Positions 1 through 8,087 of a stretch of DNA of 34,082 bases are shown here, piece by piece. The stretch covers positions 1-34,082 of the forward strand of contig JAKEHO010000006.1 in the NCBI GenBank assembly GCA_022614965.1, given 5' to 3'. Below the pieces are notes generated by a model. It saw only the letters and a program-made list of their open reading frames with translations. It did not search any database and was not told the DNA's origin. Each line of letters opens with the position of its first letter. Positions within the stretch are counted from its first letter, which is position 1. A program made the position numbers and the translations under genes. This DNA comes from Gammaproteobacteria bacterium. Its GTDB lineage: Bacteria > Pseudomonadota > Gammaproteobacteria > JAKEHO01.

Positions 1-1236
1 ATCGGACCGTGGGCGCATGCCTTCCCGCATGATGGCGTGCCGGGACCGACAATCGGCTTCCTGCAGGAGGTCCTGCGTTGGTGGGACCATTGGCTTAAGG
101 GGATCGACACCGGCATCATGGATGAACCGATGTTGCGCGTGTGGATGCAGGACAGCGTATCGCCAAGACCATTTTATGACGAGCGCCCAGGCCGTTGGGT
201 GGCGGAGTGCGCCTGGCCAGCGGCACACATCGTTGCGCGACGCTACACGCTCGCCCCGGGCAAGCTGGGTGACGAAGGCGCACCCGAGACCGCACTGGCG
301 TTCCATTGCCCGCAGACGGTCGGGCTTGCCGCCGGTGACTGGTGCACATTCGGGGCCGGAGGCGCGCTGCCCACTGATCAGCATGAGGACGATGGCAAGT
401 CACTCACGTTCGATTCCGAGCGCCTCAGCGAACGGCTTGAGATACTCGGCGCACCCGTCGCTACACTTGAGCTTGCAGTTGACCGGCCGTGTGGGCTAAT
501 TGCGCTGCGCCTCAACGATGTTGGCACTGACGGCGCCTCGACGCGCGTGACCTATGGCCTGCGTAACCTTACCCACCACGTCAGCCATGAGAACCCAAAG
601 CCGCTTACGCCTGGTAGGCGCTATCAGGTTAGCGTAAAGCTCAATGATATGGCCTACTCATTTCCGCCTGGCCATCGCATTCGCCTGGCGGTATCGACGA
701 CCTACTGGCCCGTGGTTTGGCCATCCCCCGAGCCTGTGACCTTGACGATCTTTACAGGTAAGAGCTATCTAGAGCTTCCGATTCGACTGCCGCGCCCGGA
801 GGATGCTGAACTCGCCCCCTTTATGTGCCCTGAACAGGCCCCGCCGCTAGAATACACTAAGCTCAGGCCGGTGCCATTTGAGCGCAGCATTGAGCGCGAT
901 CCGGCAACGGATGAAACGGTCTACACCATCTTCAGCGACGGCGGTGACCTCGATGGGGCTGCGCTGGCGCGGCTCAACGCCATTGGTCTCGATGTGGGTT
1001 ACATGATTTTGAAACGATTTCGCATACGCGAGCACGATCCCTTGTCTGCAAAGGCCGAGATCATCCAGAGCACGCTCCTACGGCGCGATGATTGGTTGAC
1101 CAGAATCGAGACTCACACCCGTTTTTCAGCGACAAAAAAGACCTTTCGTCTCAGAGCGGAGCTGACTGCCTATGAGGGCAGCGAGCTTGCATTTTCTCGT
1201 CGCTGGAATCAGGTCATTTCACGGGTTCTGGTGTAG
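1..1236 (+). CDS. CocE/NonD family hydrolase, C-terminal part (5' end cut by window)
   Basis: The reading frame is open from base 1, so the gene begins outside the window and 411 codons remain. The first visible residues, IGPWAHAFPHDG, match the GPW-x-H segment that carries the catalytic histidine in cocaine-esterase/X-Pro-dipeptidyl-peptidase-like hydrolases; the nucleophile serine and the acid residue would lie upstream. From about residue 140 onward the sequence fits the jelly-roll C-terminal domain of this family (VTYGLRNLTHH, the VSVKLNDMAYSFPPGHRIRLAVST segment and the WPSPEP stretch). These enzymes cleave esters or amides of varied substrates and the real substrate cannot be told. The gene converges on the ATP-grasp gene at 1335 with no clear terminator between. 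The coding region is GC-rich (one line I counted was about 70%). Family assignment is firm, substrate unknown. Confidence 0.85.
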   Translation: MGPWAHAFPHDGVPGPTIGFLQEVLRWWDHWLKGIDTGIMDEPMLRVWMQDSVSPRPFYDERPGRWVAECAWPAAHIVARRYTLAPGKLGDEGAPETALAFHCPQTVGLAAGDWCTFGAGGALPTDQHEDDGKSLTFDSERLSERLEILGAPVATLELAVDRPCGLIALRLNDVGTDGASTRVTYGLRNLTHHVSHENPKPLTPGRRYQVSVKLNDMAYSFPPGHRIRLAVSTTYWPVVWPSPEPVTLTIFTGKSYLELPIRLPRPEDAELAPFMCPEQAPPLEYTKLRPVPFERSIERDPATDETVYTIFSDGGDLDGAALARLNAIGLDVGYMILKRFRIREHDPLSAKAEIIQSTLLRRDDWLTRIETHTRFSATKKTFRLRAELTAYEGSELAFSRRWNQVISRVLV

Positions 1237-1334
1237 TGTACGACGGCCTGCAGGCGCCGGGGCGCGCCAAAGGCTTGAGTAGTAATTGGGCCGCAAGAGT
1301 CACTTAGGAAATCGGAACAATTTAGCAACGATGC

Positions 1335-2429
1335 CTATGCTCTTGTGTTTCCCCTATTGCCGGTTGCTGTTTCGTGCATCGTTGCAATGCGGTGTTGTGC
1401 CGCCTGCAGGATAAGCTGCAGAAGCTCCGAATAGCTGTAACTGGCATAGCCTGCCATGAGGGCGAGCTTTCCGTCCCAACACCACGCAGGGTTGGGATTG
1501 ACCTCCAGCAGTTTGATGTTGCCAGCGGCGTCGGCACGGAAATCAATGCGTGCATAATCGCGGCAATTGAGCCGCACGAACAATCGTTGTGCATACTCCG
1601 TCAACCAGGAACGCGTGCTCCTGTCCAGATCTGCCTCGCGGTACTTAATGTCAGTCCAATACGGCGAGTCGGGATCGGTCTTCGCCTCGTGGGCCAGAAT
1701 TTGGGGTAGATTAGGGTCGAGATCGCTGTAGTCTACTTCAAGCAGTGGGAAGATGGTGAACTCTCCTTCCGGATTACCGATCACCCCGACGCTGTACTCT
1801 GTGCCGGTGAGAAACTCCTGTAGCAGGAGGCCTTCATGGCGAAGCTCGCGAGGCAAGCGATCGATGTACCCGCGGGCTTGTTCGGCGTTGTACACGACGG
1901 CCTCGCGGGTAATGCCGAAACTTCCGTCCGCGCAATTAGGCTTCAGCAACGCCGGGAAGCGCGCCCCGGCGAGCGTACTAGGATCTGTCTCGTCGATATA
2001 AATCTCTGCTGGCACGGGGATGGAATCCACACGGGCGAGAGAGCGCACGAGCGCCTTGTCGCGGCAAACAGCTAAACTCACGGGCCCCGCACCGCTATAG
2101 GGGATCTCAAGTAGCTCCAGTAGCGCGGGGATATGGGGCTCATGGGATGCGAGGTTGCGATATCCAGTGTCACATAGGTTAAGGACAAAACGTGGGGCAT
2201 CGGCAATGAGATCTGACAGCAAGCGGCCATGATTATCGACGTAGTTAAAGCGGTATTCTGAAAGACTGGCCAGTGCGTGTTTCAACCGATCGATGGCCTC
2301 GAGGTCTTCGGGATTGAACCATCCCCCTCTCTTGCTGCTGTCTGGCAGCCTCGAGTCACCAAGAATGACGGCCACTTCCGAAAACACCGGATGGCCGCCG
2401 GAGGCCAGAACGGGACGCTCTGTTTGCAT
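1335..2429 (-). CDS. D-alanine-D-alanine ligase-like ATP-grasp protein
   Basis: The protein shows an ATP-grasp ligase layout: an N-terminal region with VAVILGDSRLPDSS and a central PYSGAGPVSLAVCRDKALVR segment like the Ddl motif that precedes the ATP-binding lid. Next comes FPALLKPNCADGSFGI (nucleotide-binding lysine and loop), then LLQEFLTGTEYSVGV, and near the C-terminus RIDFRADAAGNIKLLEVNPNP, which holds the metal-binding Asp/Glu/Asn set. Such enzymes join a carboxylate to an amine using ATP. Its distance from any mur or division genes suggests an accessory ligase rather than the housekeeping Ddl. I chose the ATG at 2429 (364 residues) because homology begins about 15 residues later; an in-frame GTG at 2585 would add 52 residues that look unlike the family. 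Neither start has a strong Shine-Dalgarno sequence. The substrate is not predictable. Confidence 0.8.
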   Translation of the reverse strand: MQTERPVLASGGHPVFSEVAVILGDSRLPDSSKRGGWFNPEDLEAIDRLKHALASLSEYRFNYVDNHGRLLSDLIADAPRFVLNLCDTGYRNLASHEPHIPALLELLEIPYSGAGPVSLAVCRDKALVRSLARVDSIPVPAEIYIDETDPSTLAGARFPALLKPNCADGSFGITREAVVYNAEQARGYIDRLPRELRHEGLLLQEFLTGTEYSVGVIGNPEGEFTIFPLLEVDYSDLDPNLPQILAHEAKTDPDSPYWTDIKYREADLDRSTRSWLTEYAQRLFVRLNCRDYARIDFRADAAGNIKLLEVNPNPAWCWDGKLALMAGYASYSYSELLQLILQAAQHRIATMHETATGNRGNTRA

Positions 2430-2815
2430 TGCTCTACTCTTGTCTTGATTTCTCAACCATACGAACCCGCAATCCATAAGATTAAGCAACCAGGCGCCTG
2501 CCGTCATTCTATTCTCGCTTTGAACATTATCCGCTTTCTGCTGCCTTGTCGGCACGGAGGGTTCTCGCCTTAGAGGCTGAGACACTTGAGGTGGGAAGCA
2601 CAGTACTCTGTGGCTGAGGGCAATATCCTGTGGTGAGTAAAGAACTTCTGCCTCGCAGCCAACGCTTGTGGCCTAATCGAACTCGTCGAACGGTTCACTG
2701 CGAGGCATCACGAAGCCGATTGGCCCTGCACCAAAACCCACCCCAAAGCCAATTGAACTCACCTGAGGAGCGGAACAGGATCCGAATCGCTGCAGCGGGC
2801 TCCGCTCATTTTTTT

Positions 2816-2848
2816 AAAAAAAGCCCGTATCCGGGGGAGGATACGGGC
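2816..2848 (-). terminator. Rho-independent terminator after phaP
   Basis: Read on the minus strand, GCCCGTATCC (2848-2839) pairs perfectly with GGATACGGGC (2832-2823) around a 6-nt loop, and seven T residues follow (2822-2816). It starts 24 bases after the phasin stop codon, so it should end the phaP transcript. The 10-bp stem and uninterrupted T run make this the strongest terminator on the minus strand of the window. Confidence 0.93.
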
Positions 2849-2872
2849 CTAAATGGAGGTCAGATGGTTGAC

Positions 2873-3247
2873 TTAAGCGGCCTTTTTGGGGGTTGACGGC
2901 TTGGTGTAAGGATTAACGGTTGCGCTCTCTACACCTTTTTCAACCAAGGCGGTGAACTCATCCTTGCATTCATTCAGGATGTCCGCCGCCTTCCGGGCGA
3001 TGGCGAGAGCCTTGTTGCTGTACTCGCCAGCAAGCTCGGACTGCCCTGAGAACAGATCCTTGTAACCCTTGGCCTCACCCAGGAGCTTGAGCTGTGCTAC
3101 GGTACCCTCCACACAGGTGGTCACCAGGGCGAGCTGCTGCTCGGTGAGTTTTTCGATGGCCTTGGCGTTCATCTCAGTCAGTTCTTTGAGTGCGCCAAAG
3201 GAGGTCTTGCTGAACTTGGTCCACTGGTCAGATAATTCGTTTTGCAT
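2873..3247 (-). CDS. phaP: Phasin (PHA granule-associated protein)
   Basis: This 124-residue protein has the features of a PhaP-type phasin: it is small, largely amphipathic helix, with the WTKFSKTSFGALKELTEMN start and the EQQLALVTTCVEGTVAQLKLL and ALAIARKAADILNECKDEF helices. It ends in a lysine/alanine-rich tail (PSTPKKAA), common in phasins. Phasins coat PHA granules and control their number and size. The ATG at 3247 is preceded by AGGAG at ideal distance. A longer reading frame back to 3430 runs into promoter sequence and is not the start. The gene has its own promoter, PhaR-box-like operators and terminator, so it is a single-gene unit inside the PHA block, as expected for a protein repressed by PhaR until granules form. 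Confidence 0.92.
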   Translation of the reverse strand: MQNELSDQWTKFSKTSFGALKELTEMNAKAIEKLTEQQLALVTTCVEGTVAQLKLLGEAKGYKDLFSGQSELAGEYSNKALAIARKAADILNECKDEFTALVEKGVESATVNPYTKPSTPKKAA

Positions 3248-3298
3248 GGCTACTGCTCCTATACGATTGATAATATTGATAAAAACTAGGTGACTTTT

Positions 3299-3326
3299 TT
3301 GTGCAATGCAATATTGCTGCAGTGCA
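3299..3326 (-). promoter_or_regulatory. Two PhaR-box-like operators in the phaP promoter
   Basis: On the minus strand, TGCACTGCAGCA (3326-3315) and TGCATTGCACAA (3310-3299) lie 16 bases apart start to start. Both fit TGCRNYGCASMA, a TGC...GCA pattern that I recall being described for PhaR homologues. They sit at and just downstream of the predicted transcription start, where a bound repressor would block transcription. PhaR itself is encoded about 700 bases upstream. The match is visible in sequence; binding is inferred. Confidence 0.65.
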
Positions 3327-3327
3327 C

Positions 3328-3354
3328 AATATACCACGGCCGATCCCTTGTCAA
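3328..3354 (-). promoter_or_regulatory. Sigma-70-type promoter of phaP
   Basis: A perfect TTGACA -35 hexamer (3354-3349, minus strand) is followed after 15 bases by TATATT (3333-3328). A 17-base alternative, TATTGT, overlaps it. The promoter lies about 80-105 bases before the phaP start codon, with no other gene start between. The 15-base spacing is short, so the exact -10 is uncertain. Confidence 0.65.
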
Positions 3355-3407
3355 CATTTTTTTTTGGGCACCTCGCAAGGGCCAAGGGGGTTGTGACTGG
3401 GATGTGC

Positions 3408-3977
3408 CTAGGGCATAAACAAACCGCCATTCATGGCGATAGGCGATATTCGAGCCCGTGATATAGGCGCTTTCCTCGGAGATCAGGAAGGCCGCCACCC
3501 ATGCGATTTCTTCCGGTTTCCCCAGGCGGCCCATGGGGATCTTCCTAACAATGTCCTGGTGAATCGCCTCCGGGATGGCCTTTAGCATTTAAGTGTCCAC
3601 ATAACCCGGGGTGACCGTGTTCACGGTGATCCCATGGCTTGCCAGCTCCCTCGCGAGCAACTTGGTATAGCCGTGCATACCCGCCTTCGCGGCGGCATAA
3701 TTCGTTTGACCGAACTGGCCTTTCTGGGCATTGACAGAGGAGATGTTAACGATCCTGCCGTAGCGACGCCTTATCATTCCGTCGATGACGTTTTTCGTGA
3801 CGTTAAAGACGCTATCGAGATTGGTGTCCAGCACAGCATCCCACTGGCCCTTTTCCATTTTCCCCAGGGTTTTGTCCCGGATAATCCCGGCGCGGTTAAC
3901 GAGATCTCTACGGGCCCGTAGCGCGACGAAATCTCCTCGGTCATCCTGGCACACGCCTGAAAACTCGTGACGTCGCA
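3408..3977 (-). pseudogene. Decayed second acetoacetyl-CoA reductase (phaB) gene
   Basis: The translated remains match an SDR of the PhaB type: DVTSFQACARMTEEISSRYGPVEI, then NRAGIIRDKT, the TNLDSVFNVT helix, VNISSVNAQKGQFGQTNYAAAK (catalytic Ser, Tyr and Lys still present) and VNTVTPGYVDT. Four kinds of damage are visible. The first 60 or so codons, including the GxxxGxG cofactor loop, are missing upstream of 3977. A one-base deletion near 3904 breaks the frame between GPVEI and VNRAG. A TAA at 3589-3591 interrupts GYVDT/MLKAIPE. A 7-bp tandem duplication (TATCGCC twice) near 3440 shifts the end; removing one copy restores SNIAMNGGLFMP and a TAG at 3408. It differs widely from the intact phaB at 4590, so it is an old paralogue, not a recent duplication. 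Confidence 0.88.
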
Positions 3978-4036
3978 TTAAAAAAGGCGAAGCGGTATAG
4001 ATGATTGATGAAGTGTTACGCTGGTTGGATTGCGCG

Positions 4037-4555
4037 CTATGTTTTGTCGGTGTCGCTCGATGAATCGGTCCCTTTTTTGACAGGATGGGATTGACTTTGG
4101 CCTGCGGATACGGCGGTCGCCGCGCTAAAGAAGGATTCTTGCATGCGCCTCCAAAGCGCAATATTGCGTTCGGTGAGTTCGGTTATCGCTGCGAACGGGT
4201 TGCGGGTTACGGCATCCCGCAGTTGCTCTTGGTAGAGTTTTTGTTGTTCAACAAACATTGTCAGGCTTTGTTGTAGAAAATCCGTGGCGAGCCCCTGCAC
4301 GGCGTCGCCATAGAAGCGGATGATCTTTGTAAGCATGTCAGTCGTGAAGATAGGCTCTCCGTCTTCTTCTTCTTCCATAATGACCTGCAGCAGGATGCTC
4401 CGAGTAATATCTTCGTCGGTTTTTGCGTCCCTCACCGTGAAGTCCACTTGATCAAGAACTAGCCGCCTAATATCAGCCAAGGTGATGTATTTGCTGATCT
4501 CGGTGTCATAGAGACGCCGGTTTGGATATTTCTTTATTACCCGTTTCTCATTCAT
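4037..4555 (-). CDS. phaR: PHA synthesis repressor PhaR
   Basis: This 172-residue protein begins with the hallmark PhaR N-terminal DNA-binding domain: VIKKYPNRRLYDTEISKYIT, LADIRRLV and DEDITRSILLQVI, followed by the PHB-accumulation regulatory segment (EEDGEPIFTTDMLTKIIRFYGD). A C-terminal helical region (about residues 90-140) resembles the part that senses PHA granules, and the tail is hydrophilic. PhaR binds promoters of phasin and PHA genes and is released when it binds nascent polymer. The gene starts 34 bases after the phaB stop, so phaA-phaB-phaR may be cotranscribed. The ATG at 4555 has only a weak Shine-Dalgarno sequence, suggesting modest or coupled translation. Likely target sites are at 3299-3326 and 6609-6620. 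Confidence 0.95.
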   Translation of the reverse strand: MNEKRVIKKYPNRRLYDTEISKYITLADIRRLVLDQVDFTVRDAKTDEDITRSILLQVIMEEEEDGEPIFTTDMLTKIIRFYGDAVQGLATDFLQQSLTMFVEQQKLYQEQLRDAVTRNPFAAITELTERNIALWRRMQESFFSAATAVSAGQSQSHPVKKGTDSSSDTDKT

Positions 4556-4589
4556 GGCGTGGCTTTTTGATACATGGTGGGAGCTGATC

Positions 4590-5339
4590 TCACATCATGT
4601 GCTGACCTCCGTTAACCGAGATATCCGCGCCGGTAACAAACGCTGCGGCATTCGATACCAGGAAGTCCACAACGGCAGCCACCTCTTCCGGCTCGCCAAG
4701 GCGGCCCACCGGGATGTCCGCAATGATCTTGTTTCTGATGTCCTCCGGCACTGCCATCACCATGTCTGTTGCGATGTAACCTGGTGATACTGTGTTGACC
4801 GTCACGCCTTTGCGCGCCACTTCCTGAGCCAGCGCCATGGTGAATCCGTGCATACCGGCCTTCGCAGCAGAGTAATTCGTCTGCCCAATCTGCCCTTTCT
4901 GTCCGTTTATGGAAGCGATATTGATGATCCGCCCAAACCCCCGCTCCGTCATACCCTGTACAACATGGCGGGTAACATTGAATACACTGTCCAGGTTGGT
5001 ATCCAGGACCTTTTTCCATTGCTCCTGGCTCATCTTGCGAAGTGTCGTATCCATCGTAATGCCGGCGCAATTTACCAGGATGTCGATAGGGCCGAGTGCT
5101 TGTTCAACCTGGGCAACCATTTTTCCGCATTCATCGAAATCGGTCACATCGGCCCGAAAGGTGGAAAGCCGGTAACCTTCCGCTTTGAACGCTTGCTCAA
5201 CGGACTGGGCTTTTTCTTCATTACGGTAGTTGGTCGCAACACGTGCGCCGGAAGCGGCCAACTGCTTACAAATGGCGGAACCGATCCCGCCGGTGCCCCC
5301 CGTCACCAAGGCGACTTTTCCATCCAATCGACATTCCAT
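4590..5339 (-). CDS. phaB: Acetoacetyl-CoA reductase
   Basis: This 249-residue short-chain dehydrogenase reduces acetoacetyl-CoA to (R)-3-hydroxybutyryl-CoA with NADPH, the second step of PHB synthesis. The cofactor loop GGTGGIG is at residues 14-20, the catalytic Ser is near 143, and the YxxxK pair is Tyr156/Lys160. The segments TNLDSVFNVT, GRIINIASINGQKGQIGQTNY and VSPGYIATDMV are typical of PhaB, and the C-terminus TGADISVNGGQHMM is intact. The ATG at 5339 (MECRLDGKVALVTGG) is preferred because it starts just before the Rossmann fold; the open frame extends upstream only by overlapping phaA. It begins 5 bases after the phaA stop, with a GGAG inside the end of phaA, so translation is probably coupled. 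Confidence 0.95.
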   Translation of the reverse strand: MECRLDGKVALVTGGTGGIGSAICKQLAASGARVATNYRNEEKAQSVEQAFKAEGYRLSTFRADVTDFDECGKMVAQVEQALGPIDILVNCAGITMDTTLRKMSQEQWKKVLDTNLDSVFNVTRHVVQGMTERGFGRIINIASINGQKGQIGQTNYSAAKAGMHGFTMALAQEVARKGVTVNTVSPGYIATDMVMAVPEDIRNKIIADIPVGRLGEPEEVAAVVDFLVSNAAAFVTGADISVNGGQHMM

Positions 5340-5344
5340 CGAAA

Positions 5345-6526
5345 TTACCGCTCCACTGCAATCGCAACGCCCTGGCCACCCCCAATGCACAATGTCGCAA
5401 GTCCTTTGTGTGCGTCTCGCCGAGCCATTTCATAGAGCAAACTGATGAGAATGCGGGCGCCGGATGCGCCGATCGGGTGCCCGAGGGCGATGGCGCCCCC
5501 GTTGACGTTCACTTTATCGGTATCCCAGCCGATTTCTCTGTTCACCGAGATCGCTTGGGCGGCGAAGGCCTCATTGGCCTCGATCAGATCTAACTCATCG
5601 ACGCTCCAACCGGCCTTTTCGAGACACCTCCTCGATGCGGGAATGGGGCCGGTGCCCATGATGGCGGGATCAACGGCAGCACTTGCGTAGGCGGCGATGC
5701 GGGCAAGCGGTTTAAGCCCCAGCTTTTTCGCCTTCTTTTCAGTGGTCACGATGACAGCGGCTGCACCGTCGTTGATTCCAGAGGCATTGCCTGGCGTGAT
5801 GGTCCCTGTCTTATCGAACGCGGGACGAAGTTTGGCTAGATTCTCTTGAGTGGTGCCGTGACGAGGAAACTCGTCCGTGTCGACGATGATCGGATCGCCC
5901 TTTTTCTGGGGAATTTCGACCGGGATGATCTCGTCTTTGAAACGCCCTGCCTTTTGAGCGGCCTCGGCCTTTTGCTGGGAGCTCGCCGCGAAGGCATCCT
6001 GCGCATCTCGGGAAATGTTGTAGCGTTTAACAATGTTCTCTGCGGTAATGCCCATGTGGTAGTCGTTAAACGCATCCCACAGACCGTCGACAATCATGCT
6101 GTCCTTCAGTATCCAATCACCCATTTTGATACCATTACGCGAATTTTGCACAACATGGGGTGCCTGGCTCATGCTCTCCTGTCCGCCTGCCACAATAAGC
6201 TCTGCATCAGCGCAGCGTATAGCCTGTGCGGCCAGGTGGACGGACTTCAGACCACTGCCACAGACCTTGTTGATGGTCATACAAGGAGTCGTCACTGGCA
6301 ACCCAGCGGCTATGGCAGCCTGGCGGGCGGGATTCTGCCCTGCGCCAGCAGTCAAGACTTGTCCGAGGATAACTTCGTCGACCTCCTCCGGTGTGATGCC
6401 GGTTCGCTGCAATAGGCCGACAATCACTCTGGCGCCGAGCGTGCTCGCGCTGAGTGTCGACAATGAGCCGCAAAATGAGCCGACGGCGGTTCGCCCCGCT
6501 GCGACGATGACGATGTGTTCAGTCAT
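5345..6526 (-). CDS. phaA: Acetyl-CoA C-acetyltransferase (beta-ketothiolase)
   Basis: This 393-residue thiolase condenses two acetyl-CoA to acetoacetyl-CoA, the first step of PHB synthesis. It has the usual family length and all catalytic residues: Cys89 in KVCGSGLKS, His350 in [12 protein letters not shown] and Cys380 in LCIGGGQG, plus the NEAFAAQ motif. The ATG at 6526 is preceded by GAGGAG at good distance. It is the first gene of the phaA-phaB-phaR series. A leader of about 100 bases holds a promoter-like element and one PhaR-box-like sequence (see 6609-6662). A fatty-acid-oxidation thiolase is possible from sequence alone, but the phaB neighbour makes the PHA role much more likely. Confidence 0.95.
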   Translation of the reverse strand: MTEHIVIVAAGRTAVGSFCGSLSTLSASTLGARVIVGLLQRTGITPEEVDEVILGQVLTAGAGQNPARQAAIAAGLPVTTPCMTINKVCGSGLKSVHLAAQAIRCADAELIVAGGQESMSQAPHVVQNSRNGIKMGDWILKDSMIVDGLWDAFNDYHMGITAENIVKRYNISRDAQDAFAASSQQKAEAAQKAGRFKDEIIPVEIPQKKGDPIIVDTDEFPRHGTTQENLAKLRPAFDKTGTITPGNASGINDGAAAVIVTTEKKAKKLGLKPLARIAAYASAAVDPAIMGTGPIPASRRCLEKAGWSVDELDLIEANEAFAAQAISVNREIGWDTDKVNVNGGAIALGHPIGASGARILISLLYEMARRDAHKGLATLCIGGGQGVAIAVER

Positions 6527-6608
6527 GACCTACTCCTCGCCTCGCATTCTTCGCGGATTTCTACGTGGCCTGTTTAAATTCTTGTGGACCTTGCTAACCG
6601 CTGACTTA

Positions 6609-6662
6609 CGCTGCAGCGCACAAAGGTCTGTCAGAGTTTACAGGATTGTTCCAGCCGCGCAA
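6609..6662 (-). promoter_or_regulatory. Candidate phaA promoter with PhaR-box-like site
   Basis: On the minus strand, TTGCGC (6662-6657) is followed after 16 bases by TAAACT (6640-6635), a moderate sigma-70-like pair. Fifteen bases further down, TGCGCTGCAGCG (6620-6609) matches 11 of 12 positions of the pattern seen twice at the phaP promoter. The arrangement, an operator just after the predicted start point, is the same as at phaP. Promoter strength is uncertain; the operator is a reasonable inference. Confidence 0.45.
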
Positions 6663-6711
6663 TAGCTGGTCTTAACCCAAGCGTAGGTGTTCGGATGAGG
6701 TAGGGTGGGAG

Positions 6712-6754
6712 CCGAGTCACAGCGCGAGGCCCTCGACCTTGTAACTCGGTTTTT
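6712..6754. terminator. Hairpin after sucB, T-run on the plus strand
   Basis: CCGAGTCAC (6712-6720) pairs with GTAACTCGG (6741-6749) with one mismatch, around a loop that contains a further short CGAGG/CTCG-type pairing. Five T residues follow on the plus strand only. Read from sucB on the minus strand, the hairpin lies immediately after the stop codon but lacks a U tract, so there it may protect the transcript's 3' end rather than terminate it. No plus-strand gene lies directly upstream. Confidence 0.35.
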
Positions 6755-6755
6755 A

Positions 6756-7970
6756 TCAGATCCCGAGCGGTAGCCGTGCGGGATCCTCGATCTGTTCCTT
6801 GATGGCAACGAGAAACTGCACTGCCTGGGCGCCGTCGATGATGCGGTGATCGTAGGACAGTGCCAGGAACATCATTGGCCGGATGAGAACCTGACCATCT
6901 TCAGCGACGGGGCGCTGATGGATCTTATGCATGCCTAGGATGGCACTTTGCGGGGGGTTGATAATCGGTGTGGATAACATTGAACCAAATACACCGCCGT
7001 TGGTGATAGTAAAGGTGCCCCCAGTCAGGTCCTCGATGGTAAGTTTGGAGTCACGCGCTTTGTCGTTGAATTCTACAATCTTGGACTCGATCTCCGCGAA
7101 GGAAAGTACATCGACATCGCGAATGATGGGAACAACCAGGCCCCGGGGAGAGCTGATCGCGACGCCAAGGTCGTAGTAGCCGTGGTAGATGATGTCATTG
7201 CCATCAACCGACGCGTTGAGGACTGGGAATCTCTTCAAAGCTTGCACGGTGGCTTTGGCGAAGAACGACATGAGGCCGAGCCTTACGCCGTAGGCTTCTT
7301 CAAATGCCTCCCGGTAGCGCTTACGTAGCTCCATGACCGGCTGCATGTTAACTTCGTTGAAGGTTGTCAATATCGCGTTATCGTGCTGGGCTGCCAGAAG
7401 GCGCTCGGCCACTCGTTGGCGCAGCCGCGTCATCCGTACCCGTTTCTCGGGCCGATCCCGCGGCAATGTCAGCACTGCCGGTTGCGCCTCGCTTATTGAT
7501 TTTGCTTTCGGTGCGGGTGGTGTGGGCTCGTGATCTTGCATGTACTTTATGACATCTTCCTTGCTGAGCCGGCCACTCTTGCCACTTGCGGGGATAGCAG
7601 TGGGATCCAGCTGATTTGTCGCAATCAACTTACGGACTGATGGGCTTAGTTGCGGAGTTTGTTTGCCGCCTGCCTTCGTCGTTGCGGTTTTCCCCGCTGA
7701 GGCACCCAAGGGCGCCTTCGTCGCCTGAGCTGCATCCGTGTCAATGAAGGCGATAATTTCATCACTTAGCACCGTGGCACCATCACCCTTTACAATTTCT
7801 TTTAAGACGCCATCGTTCGGCGCGGGGACCTCGAGGGTAACTTTGTCGGTTTCAATATCGATGAGATTATCGCCCCGCTTGATTCTATCACCTGCTTTCT
7901 TATGCCAATTCATCAGCGTGGCTTCCACGACAGATTCCGCTAAGACGGGGACTTTAACTTCGACTAACAC
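6756..7970 (-). CDS. sucB: 2-oxoglutarate dehydrogenase E2, dihydrolipoyl succinyltransferase
   Basis: The 404-residue E2 core of the 2-oxoglutarate dehydrogenase complex transfers the succinyl group from E1 to CoA. One lipoyl domain is visible at residues 1-75, with the lipoylated lysine at position 43 in [11 protein letters not shown]. An Ala/Lys/Thr-rich linker follows. The peripheral-subunit-binding domain starts near 107 ([15 protein letters not shown] ... GRLSKEDV), and a catalytic domain runs from about 170 to the end, with His375 and Asp379 in SYDHRIIDG. The start is a GTG at 7970 with GGGAGA just upstream; no ATG lies before the lipoyl domain. It follows sucA after 117 bases on the same strand. 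No dihydrolipoamide dehydrogenase (E3) gene follows, so E3 must be encoded elsewhere. Confidence 0.96.
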   Translation of the reverse strand: MLVEVKVPVLAESVVEATLMNWHKKAGDRIKRGDNLIDIETDKVTLEVPAPNDGVLKEIVKGDGATVLSDEIIAFIDTDAAQATKAPLGASAGKTATTKAGGKQTPQLSPSVRKLIATNQLDPTAIPASGKSGRLSKEDVIKYMQDHEPTPPAPKAKSISEAQPAVLTLPRDRPEKRVRMTRLRQRVAERLLAAQHDNAILTTFNEVNMQPVMELRKRYREAFEEAYGVRLGLMSFFAKATVQALKRFPVLNASVDGNDIIYHGYYDLGVAISSPRGLVVPIIRDVDVLSFAEIESKIVEFNDKARDSKLTIEDLTGGTFTITNGGVFGSMLSTPIINPPQSAILGMHKIHQRPVAEDGQVLIRPMMFLALSYDHRIIDGAQAVQFLVAIKEQIEDPARLPLGI

Positions 7971-8087
7971 GGAATTCTCCCTGGTGCAAACTGACTCTAC
8001 GAAGCATTACCGGTGAGGCTCTGCATAATCATCCTCTGGAGCCGCGCGCATAGGCTCTCGCCAGATGGCCAGCGCACGATTCCGTAT

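Noticed and set aside
3589..4161. Reading TAA at 3589 and at 22377 as a recoded sense codon
   Set aside because: TAA ends gltA, phaA and the binding-protein gene normally, and the phaB remnant has further lesions, so ordinary mutation explains both.
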